Below, in pieces: positions 58,532 to 64,000 of a stretch of 64,000 nt of DNA (within the stretch, counting starts at the first letter, position 1; every line of letters starts with the position of its first letter). The notes beneath the pieces were generated by a model, which had not been told where the DNA came from, did no database searches, and was given only the letters and a program-made list of their open reading frames with translations. This DNA is from Enoplosus armatus (taxonomy: Eukaryota; Chordata; Actinopteri; Centrarchiformes; Enoplosidae). A program made the position numbers and the translations under genes. The stretch is from the NCBI RefSeq assembly GCF_043641665.1, contig NC_092193.1, forward strand, positions 23,599,883-23,663,882. Direction: 5' to 3'.

Positions 58532-61500
58532 AAGTGACAACTCTAAACGGCTTATTGTTTACTCCTCATAGCAACTGATACCATAGCTCCTGTGTAAACT
58601 GAAATTCACTACTGATTGGTCAGGGGAAAACAAAATAACCCCTCAGCCCCTCCCCCGAAATGAAATGAAATGCTAATTTCAGTCTGATTATCGGACTCAT
58701 TTGATGAGATGTGTTAGCTCCAGGATTTTGGCTGTTCGTGCTGATTCATGGATATGGCTTATGAGCATACCGTCATTATTTTGTTCCACCTGTACTTTTC
58801 CTGCCGTGACAAGTCAAAATGTCCACTTTGAGGAAGGCCTATGTCACAGTGTTGATCTCTCCAGTTTGAAAAAGATCCCGACTTCTTTTGGAAAACAGAT
58901 ACCGAACTCTATCTGTTAAAAAATACAACTCACTCAAAGTCAGTGATGCTGGTACACTGTGCGACCGTAACAAAGTCAGCTGAGCAAAGTTACTTGATAT
59001 TCTGGGTAACTTTGTGGGTAAAAAAGGTTATTAAAGAATCAAGGTGTTAACTATGACACTGCAAAATGCTGAGAAACTCGTGAAACACAAATGGTGGCTT
59101 TCACTAAGTGTTAGCTCTTGAGTTAGATATTGCAATTGCTAAATGAGGGCCTTGGAGTGTGTGATGACTGAGTGATGAAGGAATCAGAGGACATTGACAC
59201 TGAGCGATTTGAACAGATACATAACATAAAATGTAATCTCTCAAGCTATCATATCATAATGCTGTCATCAACCTGTTCATATCAACCAACAGAACATTGT
59301 ACTGGAGAGTTTTAGTGTCATGTGATGGGAATTGTGAAATTTGGTTAAATGTACTAAATATTGTATAAGGCATAATGAATCACCATTGGTTAGGGTTGCT
59401 CCCCGTCCCGTAATATACGGGATTGTCTCGTATTATATGGGACAGTCTTAGGATTGTTGTCTTAGGGTGCCTTTACACCTAACCTTTGTGGTTCAGTTCA
59501 AATGAACTCTTGTGCGTTTCGGCTTGTGTGAACATTGTCATTCGAACTTGGACCAACTGCAGACCAAGAATAAAATTGTCTAGGTGATTGCATCATGTCA
59601 TTTTCAGCCATTATCAAGTCGAGTTGTGGTGATGGTGAATGACCAGACTGTCCAAACCCACAGAAACCGGTAGTTCATCCCAGGTCATTTGAGTTTCAGC
59701 ACCCAAGTGCAGGTATTTTCCCTGACCCATCAGAAAATACCCCCCCCCAAATACGCCCCTAATTTCTACCTGTCCATGACATATGAGGTCTAGTTGTAGT
59801 CTTGACTAATAGTGCTCATTATCAATAATCAAGGGTCATCAGGTTCAGTAAAGTGTAGCATGACCTGCTGTCAATCCAAATTTTATTTTCCTCTGCGGGG
59901 TCCATGCGGGTCTGACCGATGAAGGATGACATCACCAAAACTGTCCAATGAATGAGTTACCAGTCAGTACATAGACTTCATTTTTACTCCGTGCATACTC
60001 ATTGTTTTTAATCTTTTGTGTGGACCAAATGAACCAAACTACTGGCGTTTGTTAAGTGACCTAAACAATCAAGCCTTTACGCCTTTTACGTATTCCATTA
60101 CTTCTTCACTTACTCAGTGAACTGTGTATGTACATCCACACATAAATCTATGAGACAGTTCAAAAGTTAAAGAAGCAAAAAAAAAAAAAGAAATCCCAGT
60201 GTTCATCCCATGAGTCACGAGTTTGAACAACGCCTCAAGCTTTTCCCAGCAGTAATATTACAGGACACCAAAACTCTCCTTTCAAAACAATGTTAGTAAA
60301 ATCTGTGATTATGTAGACCAGCAGGCACTATAAACCTACACTGAAAGCAATACAGATGAAGCTGTGTGTTTACTATTACAGGACATATTACAGTACACTA
60401 CGACATAGGAAGGTGGAAGAGAGATCGTGGTCATTTTACACGACGGCGTTCTCTCCAAATGCCACTTGAGATTTAGGGTGCTTATAGTTGCTTATACTGT
60501 AGTTGGCATCCTACAACCACACACAGGAGGAACTCCAGCAAGAGCTTCTGCGTTACGTCACGATGAACACCTTGCCAATGCCCTCAGCTCTGCTTTCTCT
60601 CTCTCTCCACCTCTGTCTGTCCTCAGAGCCAGCCACAGGAAGAATCCCGTTGCTTTACCCTTGTGCATTCCCTGACAATGAAGGGGGATGCATTACTGAG
60701 TTCACCTCCAACCCTTACCCTTGTCAGCTGTCTACATGTCTGCCGTTGCTGACATGTCTCAAGGCCTGAAGCCATACTGGTGTGAATGCAGCGCCTCAGT
60801 CAGTGTCTACCAGCTGTCAGTGTGTCTGTCTGCCCCACCACCTCCCTTCACCTTTTAATCTGTTGTGCAAGTCTGCTTTCAGTGTGTAACAACCCTGCTG
60901 GGCTTACTTCACTTCGCTGCACAATACGCTGTATCAGACAAAAGACAACTTTGGCGATGTTGGCGGTATGGAAGCATCAACATCTGAGGCAACTGTAGTC
61001 CCTTTTAATTTTGAGTGGTCTATGGTTTGGAATGCACATGGTCACAATAAGATCAGATGGGCCACGTTAGTGAAATACATCTAGTCCTTAGATAGGCCTG
61101 TGGGCTTGTTGTTGTCTAACACCCAATTAACAGTTTTACAGCCAGTTCATGTATCTTGGGTGGATCAGATAGCTATCCAGAACTTAGAGTAAATGCAGCC
61201 AAGAAAATAAGACAGATTGAAACCGCCTCAGGACATAGTATGAGTGTGAAAGTGTAAATGAATCTGTCTCTCCAAGATGCACAGGTCATCATCACTGTGT
61301 AAGGGTAACTATGTCAGTAGGTGTTCGGTGGAAATGAACACTTACAGGGTCTTCCCCTAATGGATTGTTGTTAGCTGCCAAGCCAAACTGTTGTAACTCA
61401 GCTGCTATGTTGTACAAAGTAATCTTCCTCTCGCATTTTTGGCAATTACTAAACAACATTAAGCCACCTTCTGGATGCAAACCGTAACTCATAACTCACC

Positions 61501-62618
61501 ATTGAAACCAAAAGTAGTCAAACTAAAACTCCTTGAGATTAAAGGATAGGTTAGTAGAGTTAAGGCCTCACTATGCTTCAAACAAAGTCCTGATTGGATC
61601 CTCTAAATCTATCATCTATTTCCAATGGCTTGCACCGCTCAACGATGGCTTTTCGTTGTGTCCAGCTTGTCAAGCGTGAGCACGGTGCACTGCTCGGTGA
61701 GCTCGTGCCCAACTTGAACTTTGAAAGCCAGAGTACCTGGGATTTGGATTTAGTATCACCTCCTGTGCAGAGCCAACATTTAGATACATGAACTCGCCCC
61801 CAAAGCAGGGAGAGTACAGTGAAACTAAAGCAGAACCTGTGATAATGGCTACACCTTAAGTTGTTATGGTCTTTTAGTGGGAAAGGCCTACATTTGTACA
61901 ATTCATCACATCTCCCTGCTGATAACAGGGTTTTCCCCCTGACTTTGAGTGGTCATTTGAGGTATACTGAAACCTTTGTTGGTCACTGTAATCATTCATC
62001 CTGCCTGTACTGGCCTTGAAGTTATCCCTTACTTCTGTGACTCCAATGGGGGACAAAACCCACAGTCCTTGATCCATGTCGAAATGCATCCTAAACTTCA
62101 GCCACAGTCAATATGATGTTTCAGCAGTCTACGTTAGCCAAACAATTCAATTCAACTTTGGAAGACACCCACTTGACATGGCTAAATCAGACTATTGAGG
62201 CCTCACATTAACCAACAGCTGAATTTTAGAATGTCCCGTACAGACAAGAGTTAGCATTTCATGGCCAGTACTGACAGGAGGACCACTAACCAATAAATCT
62301 TTAAACCTGCGTATGGGCATGTGTATATTGTATCAAGACAAACTTCAAAAATCCAAACCTGTCCTTTAAAAAATGACAAAAGTGGAAGTGAAGTGAACCC
62401 AGCTGGGAGAAAGACCTCCACCTTGCTCTGAGCACAGGGCTGTGCTAGCATGTTCCTGTCCAATACTCTGATCTGTCATTCCTATGTGTCTTCCCAGTGA
62501 CCTTCCCTCTGGAACCCAGGAAACCCTGCTGCTTCTCACTGTCAGCATTAACAGAGACTATATTGTACCTGGCAACATCATCATGCTTCAGTTTCACTTC
62601 CGTCTACATGGTGTATTG

Positions 62619-62645
62619 TTTTTTTTTTTTTTTTTTTTTTTTTTT
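62619..62645. repeat. Poly-T tract (27 T)
   Basis: A run of 27 T in the probable 3' UTR. Confidence 0.95.
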
Positions 62646-62990
62646 AATCTTTGGATTGACAGATAGAGTTCTTCTGTGGTACTTGCTTTGTATTCTTTTT
62701 TCTTCTATGTGTAGATGCTGTAAGAAAAAAAAAAACGTATATATTTGATTTTAAAAAAAGCAATGTGTTGGATTTCAGTTTTTCTCTGTCTGAAGGTTTA
62801 TGTGTTACAAAAGATTCCGAACAAAAAACTGCTGTTTTTGCTCTTTGCCCTCGGTACAGAACTGCCTGATCGAACTGGGCAGGATTGTTTCAGAGACTTA
62901 GTGTTGACTGTTTTTCGACGTGGAAACTGTTACATTTTGCTTGATTGAAAAAAAAACATGTTCATGTTTCGTTTTTCTTTTGATTATTTC

Positions 62991-62996
62991 AATAAA
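62991..62996 (+). terminator. Candidate distal polyadenylation signal (AATAAA)
   Basis: AATAAA in GATTATTTCAATAAATGGCT, followed by T/G-rich TTCTTTTGCCATTTCTTGCC and TGATGTTTTTTC. The strongest 3'-end signal downstream of the FAM110 coding exons. Confidence 0.5.
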
Positions 62997-63020
62997 TGGC
63001 TTCTTTTGCCATTTCTTGCC

Positions 63021-64000
63021 ACTGATGTTTTTTCAAGTGTTAATCCCTTAAAGCGAGACAGTAACTTTTGCTGAACAGTGGCCACTCTGACCACAAGAGG
63101 CAGTTACAGGATAATGGCGCATTCAATTTCAAGGATTCTCTCGAGTCAAGCCGAAGCCAAATGTGCACCCTCCGTCGAGCCTGCGAGGGTGCAGGGCCGC
63201 AAGGGGATGAGACTTCAAGTGTTTCACCCCCATTAAGTCCGCAAGTCTGCGAATGCGGTGAAGGACATTTGGATTCAGCCCCAGTTTTTATGTGAAGACA
63301 TCATCATTAGGCGACTTGACCGAGCCAGGGAAATGGGAACTCAAGCAAGCCCCCAGGAGCAGTGATGTGATTTTGGCTTAGTGGTCACAGTGGCCCAAAA
63401 AGACCTTTTTGGCCATATACAATCATTCATAGTTTGATCCATTAGGTCCAATAAATATTAAAAAGTCAGTAAGTCAGTTAATTATTTTCATTTCTGCATG
63501 GATCCTGTGGGGAAGCCTGAGGATCCCTGAAAAACATGCGCCCAATGAGCAACTTTCATTGAATGAGTGGGGTGCCATCTTTGAAGTATCCAGTTCTCTT
63601 GTAGTTTTTCTCAATTGCTTCATGGCAGTTCTCAAGATCACCACATCATTTTACACTGAGCAGCACAACGAGTGCATCCGTGTCATACAAACACTAACAG
63701 TCCGCGCAGAGGTTTCTCACTGTCAATGTCAACCTTTGACATATGTCTCCTGTTCACAGTGTGACTGTAATGTAAAACAAAAATGTCCGAGCTCACTGAG
63801 TCTGTACATCCTCATGTTCTCTTCAGCTATAGAGCTGACATACGAGTAGCCAGTATATACTCTGTTAGGGCCCAGTAACAATCGAGCCTGTGTTTTGGTC
63901 ATTTCATTCCAATAAGTCAGGTAGTTTTTGTTTTTGATTGTGTATACGCTGAGTGTCAGCACCAGCTGACTAAGGGAACATCTTTCTATGTCTTCCTCCT
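63021..64000. other. Intergenic, no gene recognised
   Basis: 63120-63290 (GAGTCAAGCCGAAGCCAAAT ... GCCTGCGAGGGTGCAGGGCC ... GAATGCGGTGAAGGACATTT) has the compact GC-rich look of a miniature transposon, but its ends are not defined. The 96-codon frame at 63559-63849 has no recognisable family. Confidence 0.4.

Larger units (their letters stand above)
57111..63020 (+). other. fam110b: Probable 3' UTR of the FAM110B-like gene
   Basis: No further coding sequence follows the stop. The segment at 57417-57437 is a (CAGT)n tract. Candidate polyadenylation signals are at 58526-58531 and 62991-62996. The stretch 62650-63020 has the look of a terminal UTR (U-rich, conserved-looking, signal plus GU-rich downstream element), so the long form of about 5.9 kb is plausible. 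Between 58.6 and 60.2 kb there are transposon-like remnants (see findings), which makes the exact extent uncertain. Short open frames in this span (57492-57918, 60427-60998, 61292-61901) have no recognisable family. Confidence 0.45.

Overview
The window looks like nuclear DNA of a ray-finned (teleost) fish. Evidence: split vertebrate genes with GT-AG introns, dense (CA/TG)n microsatellites, an intact Tc1-type transposon, pogo, hAT-like and Ty3/gypsy remnants, L2-like LINE 3' ends, and the dispersed tails common in fish genomes (one ending in ATAAATAAAATTGAATTGAA, one in GGGGATCAATAAAGTATTTC). There is no sign of bacterial operons, CRISPR arrays or phage.

Two protein-coding genes are supported, transcribed divergently. 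(1) At the left edge, on the minus strand, lie the first two coding exons of tissue factor (f3), the membrane receptor that starts coagulation. Exon 1 (2203-2269) encodes a signal peptide and exon 2 (118-232) the start of the first fibronectin-III domain. The rest lies beyond base 1. (2) On the plus strand a FAM110-family gene, closest to FAM110B, is coded by three exons (52490-52612, 55014-55426, 56204-57110) that join in frame to 480 residues. Two likely non-coding 5' exons (about 22665-22841 and 39145-39221) would make it a gene of about 40 kb with very long first introns. A 3' UTR probably runs to a polyadenylation signal at 62991.

Layout: 1-2.6 kb, f3 5' end with a 209-bp tandem duplication in intron 1. 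2.6-22.6 kb, intergenic DNA with LINE tails, a TIR-bounded element (13.49-13.99 kb), a broken Ty3/gypsy element (10.27-11.97 kb) and a perfect 125-bp inverted copy of its LTR segment at 7.4 kb. 22.7-52 kb, the 5' UTR and large introns of the FAM110 gene, with two copies of an hAT-like non-autonomous element (32.2 and 39.4 kb), L2-like LINE fragments (36.3, 39.9-41.2, 48.5-48.9 kb), an intact Tc1 transposon (44353-45986) and a deleted pogo/Tigger element (46751-47533). 52-63 kb, FAM110 coding exons and 3' UTR.

The two genes have unrelated roles: f3 acts in coagulation at the cell surface, and FAM110 proteins are reported at centrosomes and microtubules. No previously undescribed multi-gene system is visible. 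The most interesting points are the split coding region of the FAM110B-like gene, a short upstream ORF whose stop codon sits at a splice junction, an apparently intact Tc1 transposase, and an hAT-like element with a perfect 8-bp target-site duplication.
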